DNA of 20,847 nucleotides. Origin: Nevskia sp964451925. Its GTDB lineage: Bacteria > Pseudomonadota > Gammaproteobacteria > Nevskiales > Nevskiaceae. The stretch's first letter is position 1. Every line of letters starts with the position of its first letter. The notes under the pieces are model-generated. The model was not told where the DNA came from. It was given only the letters and a program-made list of their open reading frames with translations, and made no database searches. The position numbers and the translations under genes were made by a program. The stretch lies in the NCBI GenBank assembly GCA_964451925.1, contig CAYVKA010000080.1, positions 1 through 20,847 on the forward strand, read 5' to 3'. This document shows, one piece after another, positions 1 to 7,916 of the stretch.

Positions 1-2
1 CG

Positions 3-50
3 CCCATCAGCCGCATCCCGGTGAACAACGTGTCGAACCTCAACACCTAG
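3..50 (+). CDS. 3' end of an unidentified + strand gene (partial)
   Basis: Frame 3 is open from the window edge to a TAG at 48-50 and encodes a tail ending in PVNNVSNLNT. Only 15 residues are visible, so no family can be assigned. It converges on cysC, whose stop codon lies 5 bases beyond this one. The other two + frames are also nearly open over so short a stretch; the reading rests mainly on where it stops. Confidence 0.35.
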   Translation, partial: PISRIPVNNVSNLNT

Positions 51-64
51 AGCAGCTAGAGCAG
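47..64. repeat. Perfect 9-bp tandem duplication spanning two convergent stop codons
   Basis: CTAGAGCAG occurs twice in direct succession (47-55 and 56-64). The TAG ending the upstream + gene lies in the first copy. The CTA that is the cysC stop on the minus strand lies in the second. It looks like a slippage duplication in the junction between convergent genes. Confidence 0.7.
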
Positions 65-604
65 GCCGTCGCGCTGCGGCAGCGCCAGAATCCGCTTCAC
101 CGCCTCATCGGGCGCCAGCTTGCTGGTGTCGATGGACAGCTCCGCATGGTCCGGCGCCTCGAATGGATCGTCAATGCCGGTGAAGCCCTTGATCTCGCCG
201 CGCCGCGCCTTCTTGTACAAGCCCTTGGGGTCGCGGCTCTCGCACACCGCCAGCGGCGTGGCGACATAGATTTCGTAGAAGCCGCCCAGTTGCGAGATGC
301 GCGCGCGGACCTCGGCGCGGGCGGTGCGGAACGGCGCGATGGCGGCGCAGATGCAGATGCCGCCGTGCCGTGTCACCTCGCCGGCGACGTAGCCGATGCG
401 GCGGATGTTGAGCTCGCGGTCGGCGCGGGAAAAGGTCAGGCCGCTGGACAGCATCTCACGCACGATGTCGCCGTCGAGCACGGTGGCGGGACGCTGGAAA
501 TCGGACTTGATGACGGCGGCCACGCGCTCGGACAAGGTGGACTTGCCGGCGCCGGACAGGCCGGTGAGGAACAGGGTGAAACCGCGGCGCGGGCTGGCGG
601 TCAT
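56..604 (-). CDS. cysC: Adenylylsulfate (APS) kinase
   Basis: This enzyme phosphorylates adenosine 5'-phosphosulfate with ATP to give PAPS, in cytoplasmic sulfate activation. The protein has 182 residues, close to the usual stand-alone CysC. It shows the P-loop GLSGAGKST near the N-terminus, then LDGDIVR, ELNIRRIGYVA, APFR and the family signature DPKGLYKKARRGEIKGFTGID. The ATG at 602-604 is chosen because GGAGAG lies about 9 nt upstream and the next residues lead into the P-loop; the open frame continues upstream to 775, but that stretch is low-complexity and not CysC-like. The wording NIRRIGYVAGEVTRHGG is closer, from memory, to the kinase half of bifunctional sulfurylase/APS kinase proteins than to the E. 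coli type. No cysN, cysD or cysH is in the window. Confidence 0.93.
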   Translation of the reverse strand: MTASPRRGFTLFLTGLSGAGKSTLSERVAAVIKSDFQRPATVLDGDIVREMLSSGLTFSRADRELNIRRIGYVAGEVTRHGGICICAAIAPFRTARAEVRARISQLGGFYEIYVATPLAVCESRDPKGLYKKARRGEIKGFTGIDDPFEAPDHAELSIDTSKLAPDEAVKRILALPQRDGLL

Positions 605-710
605 TGCACAAGCTCTCCAGGATTGATTTTGGATATGGGGCGATATCGGTGAGGTGCAGCCGGCCACCTTGCCGCCTCGCGGCGGCGGCGGTTCGAGCCG
701 TAATGAATCT

Positions 711-716
711 ATTGTA
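711..716 (-). promoter_or_regulatory. Possible -10 element for cysC
   Basis: On the minus strand TACAAT matches five of six bases of TATAAT. It sits about 107 nt upstream of the cysC start, in the 206-bp space between cysC and the divergent dsbD-like gene. No convincing -35 box is visible at normal spacing, so this is tentative. Confidence 0.22.
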
Positions 717-810
717 GCCGCGCTTTCCGGCCCACCGGGCCGGTTGCGGGAACCACGCGCCTGGGCGAAGGTCATTACACTCTTCAGTCCCGACCCCTGA
801 TACTTCCCGC

Positions 811-2919
811 ATGCGCCTGTTCCCCGCCCTCGGCCTGCTGCTGGCCGCCCTCGCCGTTCCCGCCCACGCCGGAGCGGTGAAGACCGAGCATGTCGAAGCC
901 GAGCTGATCGCCGAAAACCTGAGCCTCAACGCCGCGGGCGACAACTGGCTGGCCCTGCGCATCGCGCCGGAGGACGGCTGGCACGTGTACTGGCGCAATC
1001 CCGGCGATTCGGGCCTGGCCACCACGCTGGCCTGGACCCTGCCGGCCGGCATCAGCGCCGGCGCGCTGCAATGGCCCTACCCGCACCGCAGCGCCCTCGG
1101 CGACATCGTCAACTATGGTTACGGCAGCGAAACCCTGCTGCTGGTGCCGCTGACGGTTCCGGCGGACTGGTCCGGCGGCCCCGCCGTCAACCTGCTGGCC
1201 AAGGCCAAGTGGCTGGTGTGCAAGGACATCTGCATTCCCGGCAGCGCCGACCTGAGCCTGCAGCTGCCGCTCGCCGCCGCCGGCGCGCCGGCGCAGGCCG
1301 ATCCACACTGGCGCGATGCCTTCAACACCGCCCGTGCCGAACTGCCGCAACCGGCGCCGGCGAACTGGAAAGTGGAGTATGCGGTGCGCGGCGGCGCCGG
1401 CGAGGGCGACTTTTCGCTGGCGGTGAAGGGCGCGCAGTTCTCTGCCGGCGGCGCCATCGAATTCTTTCCCTACGCCAGCGACCTGCTCAAGCACTCGGCG
1501 CCGCAGCGCCTGGCCAACAACGCCGAGCGCGGCCTGCGCATCTCGCAGAAGCTGGGCGACTATTTCGTCAAGGCGCCGGCGCAGGTCGACGGGGTCCTGG
1601 TGGTGCATGACGGCGACGCGGTCAAGGCCTGGGAAATCCATGCCCAGCCCGGCGCGGTGGAAGCGGTGCCGCAAGGCGCCGCCAGCGCCGCGGGCGCTGC
1701 GGCCACCGCAAGCCCGGCGCCGCTGAACCTGGTGCTGGTGCTGCTCTCGGCGCTGCTCGGTGGCCTGATCCTGAACCTGATGCCCTGCGTCTTCCCGGTG
1801 CTGTCGATCAAGGCCATCAGCCTGATCGAAGCGCGCGTCAAGGTGGCGCGGCGCCAGCGCGGCCATGCGCTGGCTTATACCTTTGGCGTGCTCGCCACCT
1901 TCGCCGGCCTGGCCGGCCTGCTGTTGCTGCTGCGCGGCGGCGGCGCGGCCGTCGGCTGGGGCTTCCAGCTGCAGCAGCCGGTGTTCGTGGCGGCGCTGGC
2001 CTACCTGTTCTTCGCCATGGGCCTATCCATGTCCGGCCTGGTGCAGTTCGGCACCCGTCTGATGGGCGTTGGCCAGGGCCTGGCGGCCGACAGCGGCTAC
2101 CGCGGCTCGTTCTTCACCGGCGTGCTGGCGGTGGCGGTGGCCAGCCCCTGCACCGCACCGTTCATGGGCACGGCGCTGGGCTATGCGCTGGGCCAGCCGG
2201 CGGCGCTGTCGCTGCTGGTGTTCCTGGCGCTGGGCCTGGGCCTGGCGCTGCCGTTCCTGCTGATCGGCTTCTTCCCGCAGCTGGGCCGCCTGCTGCCGCG
2301 GCCCGGTGCCTGGATGGAGACCTTCAAGCAGGTGATGGCCTTCCCGCTGTACCTGAGCGTGGTCTGGCTGCTGTGGGTGCTGGGCGGCATCACCGACCGC
2401 AACGGCATGGCGGTGGCTTTGCTCGGCCTGACGCTGGTGGCCTTCGCGCTATGGCTGTGGCACCGGCCGGGCCGCGTCGCCGCGCTGCTGCGCCTGGCGG
2501 CGCTGCTGGCGGCGTTGGGCCTGCTCACCGCGCCGCAGATCCGCACCGTGTCGGCCAGCCCCGGCGCCGCAACCCGGGTGGACGCAATCGAGCCGTGGAG
2601 CGAGCAGCGGGTGGCCGAACTGCGCGCGCAGGGCCGCACCGTGTTCGTCGACTTCACCGCCGACTGGTGCATCACCTGCAAGGTCAACGAGCATGTCGCG
2701 CTCGACACTGCCGCCGTGCACCAGGCGTTCGCCGCGCAGCAAGTGGTCTGGCTGCAGGGTGACTGGACCCGCGCCGACCCGGCCATCACCCGGCTGCTGG
2801 CGCAGTACGGGCGTTCCGGCGTGCCGCTGTATCTGCTATATGTGAAGGGTGGCGAGCCGAAAGTGTTGCCGCAACTGCTGACCCCATCAATGGTGGTGGA
2901 TGCGCTCAAGGCGGGCTGA
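811..2919 (+). CDS. DsbD/ScsB-type thiol:disulfide interchange protein
   Basis: This inner-membrane protein moves electrons from cytoplasmic thioredoxin to periplasmic thiol proteins. It has 702 residues. A signal peptide (about 1-20, ending PAHA) leads to a periplasmic N-terminal domain with C137 and C141 in WLVCKDICIPG. A multi-helix membrane core (about 305-575) carries C326 in LMPCVFPV and C447 in ASPCTAPF. A C-terminal thioredoxin domain has C620 and C623 in DFTADWCITCK. All three cysteine pairs of the DsbD cascade are therefore present. The N-terminal pair is spaced CxxxC, tighter than the CxxxxxC of E. coli DsbD, and the N-domain looks ScsB-like. No good ribosome site precedes the ATG; it is chosen because it begins the signal peptide. 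The redoxin gene follows after 24 bp, suggesting one operon and a likely substrate. Confidence 0.9.
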   Translation: MRLFPALGLLLAALAVPAHAGAVKTEHVEAELIAENLSLNAAGDNWLALRIAPEDGWHVYWRNPGDSGLATTLAWTLPAGISAGALQWPYPHRSALGDIVNYGYGSETLLLVPLTVPADWSGGPAVNLLAKAKWLVCKDICIPGSADLSLQLPLAAAGAPAQADPHWRDAFNTARAELPQPAPANWKVEYAVRGGAGEGDFSLAVKGAQFSAGGAIEFFPYASDLLKHSAPQRLANNAERGLRISQKLGDYFVKAPAQVDGVLVVHDGDAVKAWEIHAQPGAVEAVPQGAASAAGAAATASPAPLNLVLVLLSALLGGLILNLMPCVFPVLSIKAISLIEARVKVARRQRGHALAYTFGVLATFAGLAGLLLLLRGGGAAVGWGFQLQQPVFVAALAYLFFAMGLSMSGLVQFGTRLMGVGQGLAADSGYRGSFFTGVLAVAVASPCTAPFMGTALGYALGQPAALSLLVFLALGLGLALPFLLIGFFPQLGRLLPRPGAWMETFKQVMAFPLYLSVVWLLWVLGGITDRNGMAVALLGLTLVAFALWLWHRPGRVAALLRLAALLAALGLLTAPQIRTVSASPGAATRVDAIEPWSEQRVAELRAQGRTVFVDFTADWCITCKVNEHVALDTAAVHQAFAAQQVVWLQGDWTRADPAITRLLAQYGRSGVPLYLLYVKGGEPKVLPQLLTPSMVVDALKAG

Positions 2920-2943
2920 GCCGCAGCCCGGTAGGAGGCTGTC

Positions 2944-3564
2944 ATGCGTGGTTTGCGCAAATCGCTGGCTCTGGGTGGATTGATGCTGGCCCTGCTTGGC
3001 GGCGCAGCCGCCGCGGCCGATGCGCCGAGAATCGGCCAGCCGGCTCCAGCCTTCAGCGCCAGCGACAGCCATGGCCACAGCGTGGCGCTGGCCGACTACC
3101 GCGGCAAGCTGGTGGTGCTGGAGTGGACCAACGACGGCTGCCCCTTCGTGCAGCACTACTACAAGCGCGGCAACATGCAGGCCCTGCAGAAGGAGTACAC
3201 CGCCAAAGGCGTGGTGTGGCTGTCGGTGATCTCCTCGGCGCCCGGCACGCAGGGCTATGCCGATGGCGCCCGCGCCGACCAGCTGAGCCAGGAGCGCGGC
3301 GCCGCGCCGAGCGCGGTGCTGCTCGACCCGGCCGGCAAGCTGGGCCACCTGTACGACGCCAAGACCACGCCGCACATGTTCATCGTCGACGGCAGCGGCA
3401 AGCTGATCTACGCCGGCGGCATCGACAGCCTGCCCAGCACCGATCCGGCCGACGTCGCCCGCGCCCAACCGTACGTCAAGAACGCGCTGGACGAGGCGCT
3501 GGCCGGCAAGCCGGTGAGCCACCCGCTGACCTCGCCTTACGGCTGCTCGGTCAAATACGAGTAA
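2944..3564 (+). CDS. Periplasmic peroxiredoxin-like (AhpC/TSA/redoxin-fold) protein
   Basis: The 206-residue protein has a signal peptide (about 1-25, ending AAAAADA) and then a thioredoxin-like fold starting RIGQPAPAFSASDSHG. The active-site region reads EWTNDGCPFVQHYY, with a single cysteine C66 rather than a CXXC pair. A second cysteine, C201, lies near the C-terminus in PYGCSVKYE. This fits the envelope thioredoxin-family/AhpC-TSA group that typically begins EWTN-x-x-CPF/YV, and peroxide or sulfenate reduction is plausible. A strong ribosome site (TAGGAGG, spaced 5-6 nt) fixes the start. It follows the DsbD-like gene by 24 bp on the same strand, so the transporter probably supplies its electrons. 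The exact substrate is not shown by sequence. Confidence 0.85.
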   Translation: MRGLRKSLALGGLMLALLGGAAAAADAPRIGQPAPAFSASDSHGHSVALADYRGKLVVLEWTNDGCPFVQHYYKRGNMQALQKEYTAKGVVWLSVISSAPGTQGYADGARADQLSQERGAAPSAVLLDPAGKLGHLYDAKTTPHMFIVDGSGKLIYAGGIDSLPSTDPADVARAQPYVKNALDEALAGKPVSHPLTSPYGCSVKYE

Positions 3565-3621
3565 GCAGGGCGCGGGGTCGTCCGCTTTCGCGGCGCCGGG
3601 CGTGAGCGTTTGAGCGGTGCT

Positions 3622-4473
3622 TCAGGGCGTTGTCGCGGCCGGCACGGCGGGGCTGGCCACGACCGGCGCCGGCAGCGTTTTGCTCGGCTTCTGCGCGGCA
3701 ATGGCGTCGACCGCCGCGGTGACCATTTTCTGCAGGGCCTCCTCCACCGGCGTGTTCCGGAAGTAGCCGACCAGGCCCTTGGGCAGCGGCACGTAGCCGA
3801 AGCGGCCGCCGACCAGGCCCTGCAGGCTGAGGCCGTACTTGGTGTTCTTGCCTTCCACCGCGGTGGTGTTGACGATGCGCCCGGTGGCGACGTCGATGAT
3901 GCGCAGCTCCATCGCCACGTAACCGCGCTTGAAGCTGAGGTTGAACAGCGCCGCGCCGTTGTTGTAGTTGGCGCCCAGCGGCACCGGGATCGGGATGGCG
4001 AAACCGTCCGAACCGGCGCCGGCGTCGAACGCGGTGATGGCGCCCACCACCAGCAGTTCGGCGCCCTCCAGCTGGCCCTGCGGGATGCGCGTGGCATCGC
4101 CGGCGCGGGCCGAGGCGGAGAACTCCTGTTCCAGGGTCACCTCGCTCAGCGCGTCGCGCTCCAGCACGATGAACTGGCCGCTGTTGAACAGGTCGGTGAC
4201 CAGCATGTCGCGGATGCCCTGGCTCAAGGCATCCGGCGTCATCTGCTGGTCCTTGGGCTTGGCGGCGTTGATCAGCCCGAGCTGCTTGGCCACCGACTTG
4301 TCGGTGGCCGGGTCGGTCTTGTCGATGATGCCGCCGACGGCGACGCGGTATTTCGGCCCGTTGGCCGACTCGGCCTGCGCCTGGGCGATGGTCTGGCCGC
4401 CGCTGCGCGTCACCGTGGTGCCGGTGCAGGCGCCCAGCAGCAGGGCCAGCCCGGCCAGCGCCAGCGCGCGCAT
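3622..4473 (-). CDS. CsgG-family outer-membrane lipoprotein (longer paralogue)
   Basis: The 283-residue product begins MRALALAG with a lipoprotein signal and lipobox LLGAC (C16). Landmarks shared with CsgG follow in order: YRVAVGGI, a helix ending LVTDLFNSGQFIVLERDALSEV, LEGAELLVVGAITAFD, MELRIIDVATGRIVNTT, and NTPVEEALQKMVTAAVDAI. CsgG forms the outer-membrane curli secretion channel. The stretch GSDGFAIPIPVPLGANYNN through FKRGY, and the glycine-rich GLSLQGLVGGRFGYVPL, lie where CsgG has its two membrane hairpins. The ATG at 4471-4473 is preferred over an in-frame GTG at 4488 because it starts directly at the signal peptide. The last ~20 residues are an Ala/Pro tail. It lies 28 bp downstream of a shorter paralogue. 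No csgA, csgB, csgE or csgF is present. Confidence 0.8.
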   Translation of the reverse strand: MRALALAGLALLLGACTGTTVTRSGGQTIAQAQAESANGPKYRVAVGGIIDKTDPATDKSVAKQLGLINAAKPKDQQMTPDALSQGIRDMLVTDLFNSGQFIVLERDALSEVTLEQEFSASARAGDATRIPQGQLEGAELLVVGAITAFDAGAGSDGFAIPIPVPLGANYNNGAALFNLSFKRGYVAMELRIIDVATGRIVNTTAVEGKNTKYGLSLQGLVGGRFGYVPLPKGLVGYFRNTPVEEALQKMVTAAVDAIAAQKPSKTLPAPVVASPAVPAATTP

Positions 4474-4501
4474 CGCTGTCCCGCTCACTGCGGCCGTGGC
4501 G

Positions 4502-5170
4502 TCAGAGCTTGGTCGCCACGATCGAGTTCACCGCCGCCTCGATGCAGTTGCGGATGGCCTGCTCCATTGGCGTCTTGCTGTAGGCGCCGAGGCCGATCGG
4601 CATGTCGCCGCGGGCGAAGATCAGGCCGACGCTGTTGCTGGCCGAAGTGCCGTTGACGGTGGTGGCGTTGACCACGCGGCCGGTGGCGGCGTCGATGATG
4701 CGGATATTGATGGTGACGCAGGCCTGGTTGCCCGACAGGATGATCAGCGAGCCGCCCTTGCAGGCCGGCTCGAAGGCGGTGACGGTGCCGCGGATCAGCA
4801 GCTGCGCGCCCTCCAGCTGGCCGATCGGCGCCGCGGTCTGCGGCTTGAAGCGGCCGCTGTTGGACAGGTCCTGCTCCGCCGTCACTTCGTTCAGGTGCTC
4901 ACGCTCCAGCACGATGAAACGGCCGGTGTTGAACAGCGAATCGGCCAGCATGTCGGCCATGCCGCCGCCGATCGCGGCACCCTGCGCCGCCTTGTAGTCG
5001 AACGCGCTGATGGCAACACGGTATTGCGGCCCGTTGTAGGGCACCGCCTGCGCCTGCGCGATGGTCGGCCCGCTGGAGCTGCTGACCACGGTGGCGGTGC
5101 TGGTGCAGCCGGCGGCCAGGACCAGGGCGCCCAGGAGAGCGGAACGGACGAAGGGAATGAGTCTGCGCAT
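4502..5170 (-). CDS. CsgG-family lipoprotein (shorter paralogue)
   Basis: The 222-residue protein starts MRRLIPFVRS, with a lipoprotein signal and lipobox LAAGC (C22). It shares with its neighbour TIAQAQA-x-x-x-NGP-x-YRVA, a DSLFNTGRFIVLERE helix, IGQLEGAQLLIRGTVTAFE, and INIRIIDAATGRVVNATTV. It differs where CsgG has its membrane hairpins. Hairpin 1 is reduced to a 13-residue loop between C137 and C151, and the hairpin 2 region is short. It may therefore not form a pore alone. TAGGAGC about 8 nt upstream fixes the ATG at 5168-5170. The gene is first in a two-gene minus-strand unit, divergent from the isoaspartyl peptidase gene. Confidence 0.78.
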   Translation of the reverse strand: MRRLIPFVRSALLGALVLAAGCTSTATVVSSSSGPTIAQAQAVPYNGPQYRVAISAFDYKAAQGAAIGGGMADMLADSLFNTGRFIVLEREHLNEVTAEQDLSNSGRFKPQTAAPIGQLEGAQLLIRGTVTAFEPACKGGSLIILSGNQACVTINIRIIDAATGRVVNATTVNGTSASNSVGLIFARGDMPIGLGAYSKTPMEQAIRNCIEAAVNSIVATKL

Positions 5171-5225
5171 GGACAAGCTCCTAGGGATCGGTAGACGGTC
5201 AGGTATGACGGCACGCCATCCGCCT

Positions 5226-5231
5226 AGCTTA
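5226..5231 (-). promoter_or_regulatory. Possible -10 element (TAAGCT) for the CsgG-like pair
   Basis: On the minus strand TAAGCT lies 55 nt upstream of the first CsgG-like start. The surrounding 10-mer TAAGCTAGGC recurs exactly upstream of the hemD-like gene, which is why I flag it. No clear -35 box is visible. Confidence 0.3.
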
Positions 5232-5310
5232 CCCAAAGCCGGGCGGGCTTTCCGCCAACTGCGCCACAGCGCGACGGCCGGCCGCTGCGATTCCGCGCAT
5301 AATTCCCGTC

Positions 5311-6279
<969 letters not shown>

Positions 6280-6304
6280 TTGTAGAGCAGGGAGAGCGGT
6301 ATCG

Positions 6305-7600
6305 CTACGCCGCTGCCGGCAGGGCGTACAACGGCACCGCCTCCGCAAACCCCTTCACCGCGATCGCTTCCCGCGCCTCCAGCGGCACCTCCGCCGCCAG
6401 CTCGCGGGTGCGCCCGTCCACCAGGATTTCGCCGTCCGCGGCCTGCTCGCACAGGCGCGAGGCCAGATTCACCGCCGGCCCGACCGCGGTATATTCCAGC
6501 CGCGAAGCCGAGCCGATGACGCCCACGGTGACAAAGCCGCTGGCGACGCCGATGCCGATGCCGAGCCGGTGCTCCTCGCTGCTCCAGCGCCGCGTCACTT
6601 CGCGCGCCGCATCGCGCACACCGCTGGCGATGGCCAGGCCGACCGCGGCATGGTTGGGCACCGGAATCGGCGCGCCGACCAGGATCAGGATGCCGTCACC
6701 GGCAAAATCCTTGATGGTGCCGCCGTAGGCCGCCACCACCTCGCCCACCGCATCGTAGTAGTCACGCAGCACCTGGATCACGCGCGACGACGGGTGTGCC
6801 TGGGCATAGGCGGTGAAGCCGCGCACGTCGCTGACCACCACGGTGATCTCCAGGTAGTTCTGCTTCATCGCGCCGGACAGCCCGCGCTCGCGCACCAGGG
6901 AAGCCACCTGCGACGACATGAAACGCGACAGGAACTGGCCGCGCTGACCCTGCAGCACGTGGTATTGCACCGCGCCGACCAGGAAGATCATCTCGCCCAG
7001 CAGCACCGCGATCGAGGCCAGCTCCTGGCGCAGCACGAAGCCGGCCAGGAAGAACGGCGTGCTCAGGCCCAGCGCCAGGATACGCACGCGCTCGGCACGG
7101 TCCGGGCGGCGGTTGAGCACCAGCGCCCCGGAAAACAGGCCGGTGCCGATGGAAAACAGGATCGGGCAGGCGAACAACCAGAAGCCCGGACGGCGCAGCA
7201 CGCCGGCGCTGCTGGCGGCGAACAGGAAGTCGCGCGTGCGGGTCTCCGGGTAGAGGATCGACAGCACACAGTACAGCAGCGCGGTCAGCTGCCCGCAGCG
7301 CAGCATGAAGTCGCCGAAGCGCACGTCCAGCTCGCCCGCAGGCATGGTGCGGCGCACGCGCAGCACCCACTCCAGCACCGCGACGATGGCCGCACCTTCA
7401 GGCAGCGCGAACCAGCCGGGCATGGCCGCGAGCCCGCCGTGGAACACGAATCCGGCGTTGAGGCCGATGGCCGTGCTGATGAAAATCAGTGTCAGCGCCA
7501 ACGAGCGCGACGTCGGCGAACGGTAGTCGGCGGAAATGAAGGCCACGGCCATGCCCAGCGCGACGAGCGCAACCATCACGCTGGGAATGGTGGGACTCAT
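6305..7600 (-). CDS. Membrane-anchored class III adenylate/guanylate cyclase
   Basis: The 431-residue protein has an N-terminal membrane region of about six or seven hydrophobic segments (about 5-215). A short connector (FLSRFMSSQVASLV) leads to a class III cyclase domain (about 250-400). Metal-binding aspartates are D258 in VVVSDVRGFT and D302 in KDFAGDGILI. N378 and R382 in VNLASRL are the transition-state residues. P375 stands where many adenylate cyclases have Asp in GDxVN, so purine specificity is uncertain; cAMP is the default expectation. No good ribosome site precedes the ATG at 7598-7600. It is divergent from the MHYT/GGDEF gene across 316 bp, and its 3' end converges on iaaA. Confidence 0.88.
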   Translation of the reverse strand: MSPTIPSVMVALVALGMAVAFISADYRSPTSRSLALTLIFISTAIGLNAGFVFHGGLAAMPGWFALPEGAAIVAVLEWVLRVRRTMPAGELDVRFGDFMLRCGQLTALLYCVLSILYPETRTRDFLFAASSAGVLRRPGFWLFACPILFSIGTGLFSGALVLNRRPDRAERVRILALGLSTPFFLAGFVLRQELASIAVLLGEMIFLVGAVQYHVLQGQRGQFLSRFMSSQVASLVRERGLSGAMKQNYLEITVVVSDVRGFTAYAQAHPSSRVIQVLRDYYDAVGEVVAAYGGTIKDFAGDGILILVGAPIPVPNHAAVGLAIASGVRDAAREVTRRWSSEEHRLGIGIGVASGFVTVGVIGSASRLEYTAVGPAVNLASRLCEQAADGEILVDGRTRELAAEVPLEAREAIAVKGFAEAVPLYALPAAA

Positions 7601-7916
7601 GCCTGGGCGTTGTCCGGCGGGCTGAAAAGGGCCGTCACATTATCCTAGAAACGGCGCCGGAGCCGGTGCGCCGGCCGGTTTCGCGCGCCTGATGCCAATG
7701 CCGGCCGGGTGACCGAGCCGGTATCCGGCGTCGCGCAGAGGCGCCGTTCGTCTGCCGGATTCTACCGTTGACCGGCGATTGGTATTGCGCATTCTCCGCT
7801 CGTCACGCCTCGGCACACGCCCATCGGCACCGGCGCGGCGACCGCCCCGAAGTGGAGTCTTCTGTGCACCTGAGCCGCCTCCGCCCAGGGTTTTTTCAAG
7901 CGCAGAACAAGCCTCC
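7601..7916. other. 316-bp divergent intergenic region
   Basis: This lies between the starts of the cyclase (-) and MHYT (+) genes. On the minus strand GATAAT (7639-7644) could be a -10 box for the cyclase, with a leader of about 30 nt, but no good -35 is seen. The frame of the MHYT gene stays open back to a TTG at 7779, but that stretch is arginine/proline-rich and has no ribosome site, so I do not count it as coding. No repeat or RNA gene is apparent. Confidence 0.45.

Noticed and set aside
605..775. 57-residue N-terminal extension of CysC
   Set aside because: The stretch is Pro/Gly/Arg-rich with no family match, and a good ribosome site precedes the internal ATG at 602-604.
7779..7916. 46-residue N-terminal extension of the MHYT protein from a TTG
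   Set aside because: It has no ribosome site, is Arg/Pro-rich, and would place a basic segment before the natural first membrane helix.
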